In this document: positions 16,195 through 23,392 of the stretch, piece by piece
Position numbering within the stretch: the stretch's first letter is position 1
Layout: each line of letters opens with the position of its first letter
Source: Pseudomonadota bacterium
GTDB lineage: Bacteria > Pseudomonadota > Gammaproteobacteria > Burkholderiales > Methylophilaceae
DNA length: 50,386 nucleotides
Direction of reading: 5' to 3'
Assembly: GCA_027621535.1 (NCBI GenBank)
Contig: JAQCBB010000003.1
Span: 1 to 50,386 of the forward strand
Notes under the pieces: model-generated
Told to the model about the DNA's origin: nothing
Database searches by the model: none
Seen by the model: only the letters and a program-made list of their open reading frames with translations
Position numbers and translations under genes: made by a program

Positions 16195-17425
16195 ATCTCT
16201 CCATTATTTTTGAACCTAGCAATTGCTCCATCTCCATAATGGATACAATGTAGTCTAATCGCGCTGACAAATAATCTTTGCGCACTACCCTTTGCGTTCT
16301 TTGTGCATCTAAATATTCTAAAATACCTCGCTCACCAAATCGATAGGCGGCTTCAACCACTTTTAATACCGATTCTGCTTGATCTAAAAGACTCTCTTCA
16401 AAAGTCATCACTTGTTCTTTAGCAATTAAATACCTCTGAAATGATGCATTAATATCTCTTTTTAAAAGAAGGGATTGTTGCTCATAGGTTGCCTCTACTT
16501 CTCTTAAGTTTGCTGCAGCTTGGCTAATTTGACCCTCCCTTTGATTCCAGATTGGTAGCGGAATACTTACTCCGATCGTGTAGTTCCTGATACCCGGATC
16601 TTGATTCATGCCAGCACTTAAAGTGAGCCCAGGATTGACTAAATTTTTTTCTAATTTAATTTTATTCTCAAATACAGAAGAAGCTGCTTTCAGTTGCTTC
16701 AGCCTGGGACTATTTTCGATTAAATTAGTTACATCAGCTTTGTTAAGGTTAATATTGGACTGAGGAAATTCTCCGGTCAACTCAAACTCGTCCGGAACAA
16801 TGGTACCAATTAAACCTTTTAAAAAAAATTTACTTTCCTGAATTCTCAGTTTTGCAGCTTGAGCATCTCGTCTTGCCGCCAACAGTTCCGTATCAGCTTT
16901 AATTAATTCGTAGCGAGGTGACTCACCCACATCCACCCTTAACTCAACGCGGTCTCTGATGTCTTGAATTACCTTTTGATCGGCTTCAGCTATTTTTAAA
17001 ATTTCTTGATTGTGAATGACGCTATAAAATGCTGACTTAATATTCAACATTAAATTAATTTTGGTTCCTTTGTTAACTTCATCCACAAACTTTAAATTTG
17101 ACTCAGCAATTTCTTTACGAGCACTCCTTACATCAGAAAATTCTATGGGTTGTGAGATGCCAATGGCCCAATTCTTATCTTCTACTATGGGAGCCTGTCG
17201 AGTTTTAGTCGGTCCAACAGCGATGCCAACATTGGGGTTTAAATATTGTTCAGCTATGGTAATTCCGGCTTTTGCGGCATCTTCTTTGGCTTGCATGACC
17301 TCTATTAGAGGATTGGCTTGATTCGCCATATCAATGAGGTCGTTGAGCGTATAAATCGGATTTGAAAACAGTCCAGAAGACACTAACATAAGAAAAATAA
17401 CGAATTTTGACTGTTTTAAAATCAT
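16184..17425 (-). CDS. Outer-membrane efflux channel, TolC/CzcC family
   Basis: A 413-residue exported protein with a signal peptide (about residues 1-22). It has the two repeated long alpha-helical segments of the outer-membrane efflux protein family, for example NPNVGIAVGPTKTR and VVEAAYRFGERGILEYLDAQRTQR near the C-terminus, the latter typical of CzcC/CusC-like channels. It is first in the RND operon and starts 55 nt from the divergent SDR gene. No lipobox is apparent, unlike CusC. Confidence 0.88.
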   Translation of the reverse strand: MILKQSKFVIFLMLVSSGLFSNPIYTLNDLIDMANQANPLIEVMQAKEDAAKAGITIAEQYLNPNVGIAVGPTKTRQAPIVEDKNWAIGISQPIEFSDVRSARKEIAESNLKFVDEVNKGTKINLMLNIKSAFYSVIHNQEILKIAEADQKVIQDIRDRVELRVDVGESPRYELIKADTELLAARRDAQAAKLRIQESKFFLKGLIGTIVPDEFELTGEFPQSNINLNKADVTNLIENSPRLKQLKAASSVFENKIKLEKNLVNPGLTLSAGMNQDPGIRNYTIGVSIPLPIWNQREGQISQAAANLREVEATYEQQSLLLKRDINASFQRYLIAKEQVMTFEESLLDQAESVLKVVEAAYRFGERGILEYLDAQRTQRVVRKDYLSARLDYIVSIMEMEQLLGSKIMERYEN

Positions 17426-17480
17426 CGAAGTATATTATAGAGTAATTAGGTTTGAAAAACAGTATTTTTAAGGAGAAAAA

Positions 17481-18164
17481 ATGAGTCAAATCCTTGTTAC
17501 AGGAGCAAATCGAGGCTTGGGTCTGGAATTTGTTCGCCAGTTCTTAAATCGTGGGGATCACGTTATTGCAACCTGTAGAAATCCAGATACAGCTGATCAA
17601 TTGCATGACTTACAAAACTTAGGTCCACTCGAAATTTATCGACTGGATGTAGGCAATCAAGATCAAGTCAACACACTTCAAAAACAGTTAGCGCATCTCC
17701 CCATAGATATTTTAATTAATAACGCTGGTATTTGGAGAGGGAGTCAGCTGGGCCATATATCTATTGACGAATGGATGGAAAGTTTTAGGATTAACAGCAT
17801 AGCCCCCATACACATTATTCAAACGTTCTTACCTAACCTTGAAGCTGGTAAAGATAAAAAAGTGATTTCCATCACCAGCAAGATGGGGAGCATTGAGGAT
17901 AACACCAGTGGCGGCTCATACATCTATCGCTCCTCAAAAACTGCCCTTAACTCAGCCATGCAAAGCATACGGCATGATTTAGTCCTTAAAGATATAGCGA
18001 CCTGCACTTTGCATCCAGGATGGGTGAGAACTGATATGGGAGGTCCTGGTGGATGGATTGATGCGCAAGAAAGTGTGTCAGGCATGATCAAGGTCATTGA
18101 TCAAGTCAGCCTTAAAAATACTGGGCAATATATAGATTATGCGGGAAAGATTATTCCTTGGTAG
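17481..18164 (+). CDS. Short-chain dehydrogenase/reductase
   Basis: NAD(P)-dependent oxidoreductase, 227 residues. The Rossmann motif VTGANRGLGLEF sits at about residues 6-17, NNAG at about 81-84, and the catalytic Tyr-x-x-x-Lys is YRSSK (about 149-153). The closest general type is the C-factor/sniffer carbonyl-reductase group, but the substrate cannot be read from sequence. It has a strong ribosome site (AAGGAG). The stop codon overlaps the TTG start of the next gene. Confidence 0.88.
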   Translation: MSQILVTGANRGLGLEFVRQFLNRGDHVIATCRNPDTADQLHDLQNLGPLEIYRLDVGNQDQVNTLQKQLAHLPIDILINNAGIWRGSQLGHISIDEWMESFRINSIAPIHIIQTFLPNLEAGKDKKVISITSKMGSIEDNTSGGSYIYRSSKTALNSAMQSIRHDLVLKDIATCTLHPGWVRTDMGGPGGWIDAQESVSGMIKVIDQVSLKNTGQYIDYAGKIIPW

Positions 18165-18763
18165 GGGATATTGAACTTGGGGAGGCTTATCTGGCCTCCC
18201 TTGGGAAACCATGGAATTTATTAATTCAGCAATTCAGGCCTTGTAAGCTTTCAAAAAAAGACAGCCTGCTTCCTCATCAAAGCGTCATCAAAAGTATTTT
18301 TTTTCAACAATTAACACCCAATGTTGGAAACATCATCTTTAATCGATTTAAGGAGTTATTTGGTGGTCACTTTCCACAAGATCAAGATATATTAAAAGCC
18401 TCTGATCGCCTCAAAGACATTGGATTGTCAGCACGAAAAATGGAAACGATTATTCGCATTAGTGAATTTAGCTTAAATAAAGCTATTCCTTGTTTAGAAG
18501 AAATAAAAACACTCAGCAATCAACAGATTATTGAGCAATTTATTCAAATTAAGGGGGTAGGTCAATGGACTGTAGAAATGATGTTAATGTTTAATCAATT
18601 GCGCATGGATGTTATGCCCGCATCAGATTACGCCCTGCGTAAAAATTATACCAAGCTTTTCCGATTAGATACCCTCATTACAGCAAACGAATTAGACAAG
18701 GCCACCCAAAACTTAAGTCCCTATCGCTCGATTGCCGCATGGTATTTGTGGCAAGTAAAATAA
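18158..18763 (+). CDS. DNA-3-methyladenine glycosylase II-like (HhH-GPD family)
   Basis: Base-excision repair glycosylase of the AlkA type, 201 residues. The helix-hairpin-helix is IKGVGQWTVEMMLMF (about 131-145) and the catalytic Asp lies in MPASDYALRKNY. The only sensible start is TTG at 18158, overlapping the SDR stop; no ATG occurs until well inside the domain. A GGGAGGC / GCCTCCC hairpin lies about 20 nt inside the reading frame. The N-terminal AlkA domain seen in E. coli is missing, as in the shorter yeast MAG-like forms. Confidence 0.85.
   Translation: MVGDIELGEAYLASLGKPWNLLIQQFRPCKLSKKDSLLPHQSVIKSIFFQQLTPNVGNIIFNRFKELFGGHFPQDQDILKASDRLKDIGLSARKMETIIRISEFSLNKAIPCLEEIKTLSNQQIIEQFIQIKGVGQWTVEMMLMFNQLRMDVMPASDYALRKNYTKLFRLDTLITANELDKATQNLSPYRSIAAWYLWQVK
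18180..18200 (+). other. GC-rich hairpin inside the start of the alkA-like gene
   Basis: GGGAGGC and GCCTCCC form a perfect 7-bp stem with a 7-nt loop just after the SDR stop codon. It looks like the stem of a terminator but lacks a T tract, and it falls in the first codons of the glycosylase gene. It could reduce read-through or initiation. Confidence 0.45.
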
Positions 18764-18766
18764 AAT

Positions 18767-19093
18767 CTATTTCTTCTTTGGTTTTTTAGTGTTGGCTTCC
18801 TGTGTATGGCAAGAAGAGCCTTTTCGATAAGCACACATCACCGTGAGAGCATCAATGATAAATTGAAACAACACAATAAATAGGGCAATTTGAATCAAGT
18901 ACCCGGCCCAATTAATTGAGACAATGTCAGCCACAGCAGAACCCATAGAGTTAGCCCCTAAACACATAAAAAATAGTCTTGTGTTTTCATACAGGGTCTG
19001 ACCATCAATTACCCGGGTAATCACCGCCGGGACATAGGTTAGAGGAACTAATAAAAGAATCCAAAAAAACAATCTTACAAAAGCACAACGCAT
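18767..19093 (-). CDS. Small membrane protein of unknown function
   Basis: A 108-residue protein not recognised as a named family. Hydrophobic segments lie at about residues 5-25, 40-58 and 63-85, and the C-terminal tail is basic (KKPKKK) with Cys residues (VMCAYRKGSSCHTQ). It has a good ribosome site (AAGGAG). It lies downstream of msrA on the same strand, 15 nt away, and converges with the glycosylase gene. Confidence 0.65.
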   Translation of the reverse strand: MRCAFVRLFFWILLLVPLTYVPAVITRVIDGQTLYENTRLFFMCLGANSMGSAVADIVSINWAGYLIQIALFIVLFQFIIDALTVMCAYRKGSSCHTQEANTKKPKKK

Positions 19094-19108
19094 TAATTTC
19101 TCCTTAAT

Positions 19109-19666
19109 TTAATCAGTAAATTTAAAATCTCGCACAAAGTGACAGGAATATCCATTTGGATTTTTCTTTAAATAATTTTGGTGAGATTCTTGAGCAGGGT
19201 AAAAGTTTTTGAACGGATGAATCTCGGTTACGACTGGGTCTTGCCAATGTCCAGAGGCATTCACCTGGCTAATAACATTATCAATGAATTGCTTTTGCTC
19301 TTCCGTGACATAAAAGATAGCTGATCGGTATTGAGTGCCTCTGTCGTTACCTTGTTGATTTTTTGTTGTCGGATTATGCATTCTAAAAAATTCAAACAAC
19401 AATTTTTCTGTTGTTAAAGTTTGAGTGTTATAAACCACCTGAATGGTTTCCGCATGGCCCGTTTCACCTGTTTTCACATCTTCATACGTAGCATTTTTTA
19501 ATGCCCCTCCAGAAAAACCAACGGTGGTTTCTAGGACACCATCCAAATCTTGGAGAAGGTACTCAAGGCCCCAATAGCAACCGCCGGCTAAATATATTTC
19601 TTTTTTTTCCATAGAAACGATTGTAAAAGATTGAATGAATAATAAAAAAGCTAAAAAATACTGCAT
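19109..19666 (-). CDS. msrA: Peptide methionine sulfoxide reductase MsrA, probably exported
   Basis: Repairs methionine-S-sulfoxide in proteins, 185 residues. The active-site motif is GGCYWGLEYL (usual form GCFWG). Further signatures are GHAETIQVVYN, NRGTQYRSAIFY in the variant NDRGTQYRSA, and HQNYLKKNP near the end. The first 18 residues (MQYFLAFLLFIQSFTIVS) are hydrophobic and look like a signal peptide or anchor, suggesting periplasmic repair; an internal Met at residue 19 would give a cytosolic form. It sits among small unknown membrane or exported genes on the same strand. Confidence 0.92.
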   Translation of the reverse strand: MQYFLAFLLFIQSFTIVSMEKKEIYLAGGCYWGLEYLLQDLDGVLETTVGFSGGALKNATYEDVKTGETGHAETIQVVYNTQTLTTEKLLFEFFRMHNPTTKNQQGNDRGTQYRSAIFYVTEEQKQFIDNVISQVNASGHWQDPVVTEIHPFKNFYPAQESHQNYLKKNPNGYSCHFVRDFKFTD

Positions 19667-19681
19667 TAATTCAACATAAAA

Positions 19682-19852
19682 TTAATCGCAATCTCCAAAT
19701 GCTTCCAAATACCGAGTTTGACATTCTTTATCACTCATGCACTTTTCAAGTTCACTCGGAACTGCTTTTTTTTGTTGAAGTTTTTTTGAAGTTAACTTTT
19801 CCTTTGATAAGGTTTTCATTACCTCAAATCCGCTAGTGTGATAGCTGGGCAT
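19682..19852 (-). CDS. Small Cys-containing protein, 56 residues
   Basis: Below the ORF-track cut-off. The ORF begins MPSYHTSGFEVMKTL after a strong ribosome site (AGGAG) and ends CMSDKECQTRYLEAFGDCD before TAA. The middle is lysine-rich; the last third holds three cysteines in a C-x5-C-x10-C pattern. No signal peptide. It is transcribed with msrA and stops 16 nt before it. I do not recognise the family. The ribosome site and position support a real gene. Confidence 0.6.
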   Translation of the reverse strand: MPSYHTSGFEVMKTLSKEKLTSKKLQQKKAVPSELEKCMSDKECQTRYLEAFGDCD

Positions 19853-19955
19853 GTTTCTTTTCTCCTTGTGAGATACATTATTAACGTTAAGCTTTTGGCT
19901 TGTGTTTGGATGAAGGATATCAAATAAAGTTCAGGTTTGGCAAGAAAATCAGTGA

Positions 19956-20354
19956 TTAATTGATTAAAGCACACATACCTTCACGCATACGCGAGGAAAA
20001 CTGACCTTTCTTCAGCTCTCTTTCAGAGTAATCTTTTAATGAGAGGTTATATCGATTTAAGTATGTTTTTTCATAGAATGCGGCAGCCAGATCCTTATTT
20101 TGAATGGTGTACTTTTCGCACACCAATTCATCTTCACCTAATTTACACTCTTTTAAAAGGTATTGAGTGTGAATTGACTGTAAACCCTTTTGATCATCAT
20201 AAGTCCAGACTTCTTTTTGATTATCTGTTTCCGAAGATACCCAATCATTGCTGGTTGTTATCTTTAAATCACATTCCATATTGATAATTTTAGCCTGAGC
20301 AATACCCAACATAAAAAATAAAAACAAAAATCCGCTCGACTTAATGTAAGTCAT
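19956..20354 (-). CDS. Exported protein of unknown function
   Basis: A 132-residue protein with a clear signal peptide (FLFLFFMLGIAQA, cleavage after about residue 21) and a mature part with four Cys (MECDL, KECKL, LVCEKY, GMCAL), possibly two disulfides in the periplasm. No named domain recognised. It is upstream of the 56-residue ORF and msrA on the same strand. The AAAG before the start is a weak ribosome site. Confidence 0.6.
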   Translation of the reverse strand: MTYIKSSGFLFLFFMLGIAQAKIINMECDLKITTSNDWVSSETDNQKEVWTYDDQKGLQSIHTQYLLKECKLGEDELVCEKYTIQNKDLAAAFYEKTYLNRYNLSLKDYSERELKKGQFSSRMREGMCALIN

Positions 20355-20386
20355 CTTTTTCCTTTAAAGATATTGTGGTTTAGCTA

Positions 20387-20509
20387 TTACCAGCCAAGCT
20401 CACAAATAAAATTCTCATCCCCGAGTAATTTTTCACAACGCTCCGGGTATATGTAAAAATAAGTTAAAACAAGCAACACAATGATCAGGATATAAATAAT
20501 CTTTTTCAT
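20387..20509 (-). CDS. Tiny membrane protein, 40 residues
   Basis: Below the ORF-track cut-off. It begins MKKIIYILIIVLLVL, a single membrane helix or signal anchor, followed by YPERCEKLLGDENFICELGW with two cysteines. The ribosome site is weak. It lies 32 nt upstream of the exported 132-residue gene on the same strand. The Cys spacing after the helix suggests a periplasmic disulfide hairpin. The function is unknown. Confidence 0.5.
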   Translation of the reverse strand: MKKIIYILIIVLLVLTYFYIYPERCEKLLGDENFICELGW

Positions 20510-20596
20510 AATGACTCAGCTTTCTTTAATTTTATTTGAAACTACTCTCTTATGATCCCCTATTTTTTGAAAAATTACATCTATTTTTGCTTTTAA

Positions 20597-20625
20597 TTGA
20601 CTTGTCTACAAAAAAAGCGGATAGT
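20597..20625 (+). promoter_or_regulatory. Possible cspA promoter
   Basis: TTGACT, a 17-nt spacer and GATAGT would start a transcript near 20632 with a leader of about 115 nt, a length usual for cold-shock genes. The -10 is a poor match. Confidence 0.3.
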
Positions 20626-20747
20626 AGCCGATTAATTTACGCTTGTTATTTACGCTTAAAATCTATAGTTGCAGTTCCACTAAGTCTTTTAATACTTCAT
20701 AACTCTCTATAAATTAATACTACTACTAAATTTTAAAAGGAATACAC

Positions 20748-20960
20748 ATGGCAACAGGAATTGTAAAATGGTTTAATGAAGATAAAGGTTTTGGTTTTAT
20801 TATGCCGAATGATGGAGGCAAAGATCTTTTTGTTCATTTCACTGAATACAGATCTCCAACAGGAGCTCATCCCGTCCTTAAAGACAATGACAAAGTGAAT
20901 TACGAAGTTGGTGAAGGCCAAAAAGGTCCTCAGGCGGTAAACGTAACCATTGTGGAGTAA
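20748..20960 (+). CDS. cspA: Cold-shock protein, CspA family
   Basis: Single-stranded nucleic-acid-binding RNA chaperone, 70 residues. It begins MATGIVKWFNEDKGFGFIMP with RNP1 (KGFGFI) and RNP2 (DLFVHF). It has a strong ribosome site (AAAAGGAA) and its own terminator, so it is a single-gene unit with a long leader. Which Csp paralogue it is cannot be told. Confidence 0.95.
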   Translation: MATGIVKWFNEDKGFGFIMPNDGGKDLFVHFTEYRSPTGAHPVLKDNDKVNYEVGEGQKGPQAVNVTIVE

Positions 20961-20971
20961 TTAATCCTCCA

Positions 20972-21109
20972 TTAAGAAGGGCAACTATTTTTTAGTTGCC
21001 TTTTTTTTGTCTTTTTAGCCTCAGCTAAAATTTTATCTTTCTTTTCTTTTTGTTTTAGTTTTGCAAGTTCTTGCAGAACTGTAAAGCCGCTCTCAAAAAA
21101 ATTAGCCAT
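20972..21109 (-). CDS. Possible small lysine-rich protein, 45 residues
   Basis: An ORF on the minus strand beginning MANFFESGFTVLQELAKL, then a highly charged Lys/Glu helix, ending before TAA just past the cspA terminator. GAGA lies 6 nt upstream as a weak ribosome site. Its last codons run antisense through the cspA terminator hairpin. Low-complexity composition means chance is possible. Confidence 0.35.
   Translation of the reverse strand: MANFFESGFTVLQELAKLKQKEKKDKILAEAKKTKKRQLKNSCPS
20979..21009 (+). terminator. Terminator after cspA
   Basis: GGCAACTA / TAGTTGCC stem with a T5 loop followed by eight T. Confidence 0.9.
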
Positions 21110-21184
21110 AATGATCTCAATATCTAAACATTGTTAAGAATAACACAATCCAAATTAGGAGAGATCTAATTGGGAGCTTTAAAT

Positions 21185-21205
21185 ATGCTGAAGAGATTTC
21201 AGCAT
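21185..21205 (-). terminator. Possible terminator after the tRNA gene
   Basis: An 8-bp stem ATGCTGAA / TTCAGCAT with a 5-nt loop, about 20 nt past the tRNA 3' end. The following T tract is poor, so this may only be a processing or weak termination hairpin. Confidence 0.4.
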
Positions 21206-21223
21206 TATGATATTTACTTTATT

Positions 21224-21300
21224 TGGTGGGCCCACCTGGACTCGAACCAGGGACCAAAGGATTATGAGTCCTCTGCTCTAACCAACTGAGCTATAGGCCC
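21224..21300 (-). tRNA. tRNA with CAU anticodon, probably tRNA-Ile2 (lysidine-modified)
   Basis: A 77-nt cloverleaf with encoded CCA. The acceptor is GGGCCTA pairing with TGGGCCC, the D arm GCTCAGTTGGTTAGAGC, the anticodon loop CTCATAA and the T arm CCTGG-TTCGAGT-CCAGG. A CAU anticodon may be elongator Met or Ile2. The variable and T-arm sequence (TTTGGTCCCTGGTTCGAG) looks more like bacterial tRNA-Ile2, in which TilS converts the C to lysidine. It lies just downstream of rpoD. Confidence 0.9.
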
Positions 21301-21305
21301 TACGA

Positions 21306-23288
21306 TTACTCTTTACCTTCTAGGAAGCTTTTTAATCGATCTGATCGAGTAGGATGTCTTAATTTTCTTAATGCTTTTGCTTCAATCTGACGAATACGCT
21401 CTCTAGTCACATCAAATTGTTTACCCACCTCTTCAAGTGTATGGTCAGTATTCATCTCAATACCAAAGCGCATTCTGAGAACTTTCGCTTCTCGAGGAGT
21501 TAATCCTTCTAAGATTTCATTGGTCACATTTCTGAGGCTTGAATAAACTGCTGCATCATCAGGAGTGAGCGTACCAGCATCTTCAATAAAGTCACCTAAA
21601 TGTGAATCTTCATCATCACCAATGGGCGTTTCCATAGAAATAGGTTCTTTGGATATTTTTAAAATCTTTCTAATCTTATCTTCAGGCATTTCCATTTTTT
21701 CAGCCAACTCAGCTGGCTCTGGCTCTTGTCCAGTTGACTGAAGAATCTGTCTTGAAATTCGATTCATTTTGTTAATCGTTTCAATCATGTGTACTGGAAT
21801 ACGAATCGTTCTCGCTTGGTCCGCAATAGACCGAGTAATTGCTTGTCGAATCCACCATGTTGCGTATGTAGAAAATTTATATCCGCGACGATATTCAAAT
21901 TTATCAACCGCTTTCATTAAGCCAATGTTGCCCTCTTGAATCAGATCAAGGAACTGTAAACCTCGATTGGTATATTTTTTAGCAATAGAGATCACTAAGC
22001 GCAAGTTAGCCTCAATCATTTCCCTTTTTGCTCTTCGTGCTCGAGATTCACCTCGAGTCATTTGTCGGTTAATTTCTTTAAAGTTTTTAATTGGAATGCC
22101 AGAAAAAGTCTCTAGATCTTTTAATTTTAATTGTTGATCAAGAATCGAATGTTTTAATTTTTCTAAATTTTGTACGTAAGCTTTATCAGCCTTCATTTCC
22201 TCCTTGAGCCATTTTTTGCTCGTTTCATTTCCAGGAAATGATTTAATAAATTGAATCCGTGGCATTTTCGCCTGATTCACACAGAAATCCATAATCGTTC
22301 TTTCATGAGACCTAATCTGAACGATAAATTGCCGAACTTTATCACATAACACTTCAACTAATTTTGCTGAAAATCTAAAATTTAATAATTCTTTCTGGAT
22401 AAGATCTTGATGTTTCTTGTATTCTTCATCATCAATCCATTTATTTTCTTCGCGCAGTTGGGATAATTTTTTATGCGCTGTTCTTATTTTTTTAAATCGC
22501 TTCAGAACTTCTTCAGTTAATATTCTCAAATCTTCAGAAGATATTCCTTTGCCACTGTCAGAGCTTGATGAATCATCATCGACATCACTCTCTGCATCAA
22601 CATTTTCATCAGCCGAATCATCATCATTCATGCCAAGTGCTTCATTGAGCTCTTTCTCGGCCTCAATATCAATTAATCCATCCACGAACTCATCGACAGA
22701 CAACTCTCCAGCCTTGACGCGATCACCCATTTGCAGGAGATCGTCAATAATGCCTGGACATGCTGAGATTGCCTGAACCATATGTTTCAGACCATCTTCA
22801 ATTCTTTTTGCAATTTCAATTTCTTCTTTTTTATCGAGTAAACCAACTTTTCCCATCTCGCGCATGTACATGCGAACTGGATCCGTCGTGCGACCAAAAT
22901 CAGAATCCACTGTAGCCAGAGCCTGTTCTGCTTCTTCTGCAGCCTCCTCATCTGTGACGGGAGCGGGAGCATCATCCATTAATAAATTTTCAGCATCTGG
23001 AGCCTCATCGTAGGTGCGAATACCCATGTCATGAATGATTGAAATGATTTCATCGACTTGATCCGTTTCAGAAATTTCATCAGGGAGGTGATCATTGATT
23101 TCTGCGTGGGTTAAATAGCCACGCTCTTTACCTAAAATAATTAATGCTTTTAATTGATTACGACGAATCTCAGCTTCTTTTGGACTGGAAGCTTCATCAA
23201 GGTATAGGTCTTTTAATTTTTTAACACGAGGCTTGCGTGTTTTTTTTTCGGTTGCTTTTTCTTCAGGATTTTTTCTTGGTCTTCCCAT
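21306..23288 (-). CDS. rpoD: RNA polymerase primary sigma factor RpoD
   Basis: Housekeeping sigma-70, 660 residues. Region 1.1 lies at about residues 35-100, region 1.2 is [16 protein letters not shown], and the long acidic non-conserved region is at about 200-260. Region 2 contains [27 protein letters not shown] and [14 protein letters not shown]; region 4 ends with [17 protein letters not shown]. It is the last gene of the rpsU-yqeY-dnaG-rpoD group and has its own promoter in the spacer after dnaG. Confidence 0.98.
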   Translation of the reverse strand: MGRPRKNPEEKATEKKTRKPRVKKLKDLYLDEASSPKEAEIRRNQLKALIILGKERGYLTHAEINDHLPDEISETDQVDEIISIIHDMGIRTYDEAPDAENLLMDDAPAPVTDEEAAEEAEQALATVDSDFGRTTDPVRMYMREMGKVGLLDKKEEIEIAKRIEDGLKHMVQAISACPGIIDDLLQMGDRVKAGELSVDEFVDGLIDIEAEKELNEALGMNDDDSADENVDAESDVDDDSSSSDSGKGISSEDLRILTEEVLKRFKKIRTAHKKLSQLREENKWIDDEEYKKHQDLIQKELLNFRFSAKLVEVLCDKVRQFIVQIRSHERTIMDFCVNQAKMPRIQFIKSFPGNETSKKWLKEEMKADKAYVQNLEKLKHSILDQQLKLKDLETFSGIPIKNFKEINRQMTRGESRARRAKREMIEANLRLVISIAKKYTNRGLQFLDLIQEGNIGLMKAVDKFEYRRGYKFSTYATWWIRQAITRSIADQARTIRIPVHMIETINKMNRISRQILQSTGQEPEPAELAEKMEMPEDKIRKILKISKEPISMETPIGDDEDSHLGDFIEDAGTLTPDDAAVYSSLRNVTNEILEGLTPREAKVLRMRFGIEMNTDHTLEEVGKQFDVTRERIRQIEAKALRKLRHPTRSDRLKSFLEGKE

Positions 23289-23327
23289 GCGCGAGTGCCT
23301 TAAAATATAATTGTAATGCGACCGAAT

Positions 23328-23356
23328 ATAATACCAAATTAGGTGTTTTTCATCAA
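23328..23356 (-). promoter_or_regulatory. rpoD promoter
   Basis: On the minus strand TTGATG, a 17-nt spacer and TATTAT, with TGG directly before the -10 (extended -10). It lies about 40 nt before the rpoD start codon in the dnaG-rpoD spacer. Confidence 0.7.
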
Positions 23357-23392
23357 TAACTTTGGAAACTTATATTCGTAATGAATACTTTA

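Noticed and set aside
20639-20665. Imperfect repeated TTTACGCTT words upstream of cspA
   Set aside because: Two short copies only; no palindrome or array structure to support a regulatory or CRISPR-like call.
22417-22776. 119-residue Ser-rich plus-strand ORF in rpoD
   Set aside because: Reverse complement of the acidic Asp/Glu-rich region of sigma-70, which yields Ser-rich frames.
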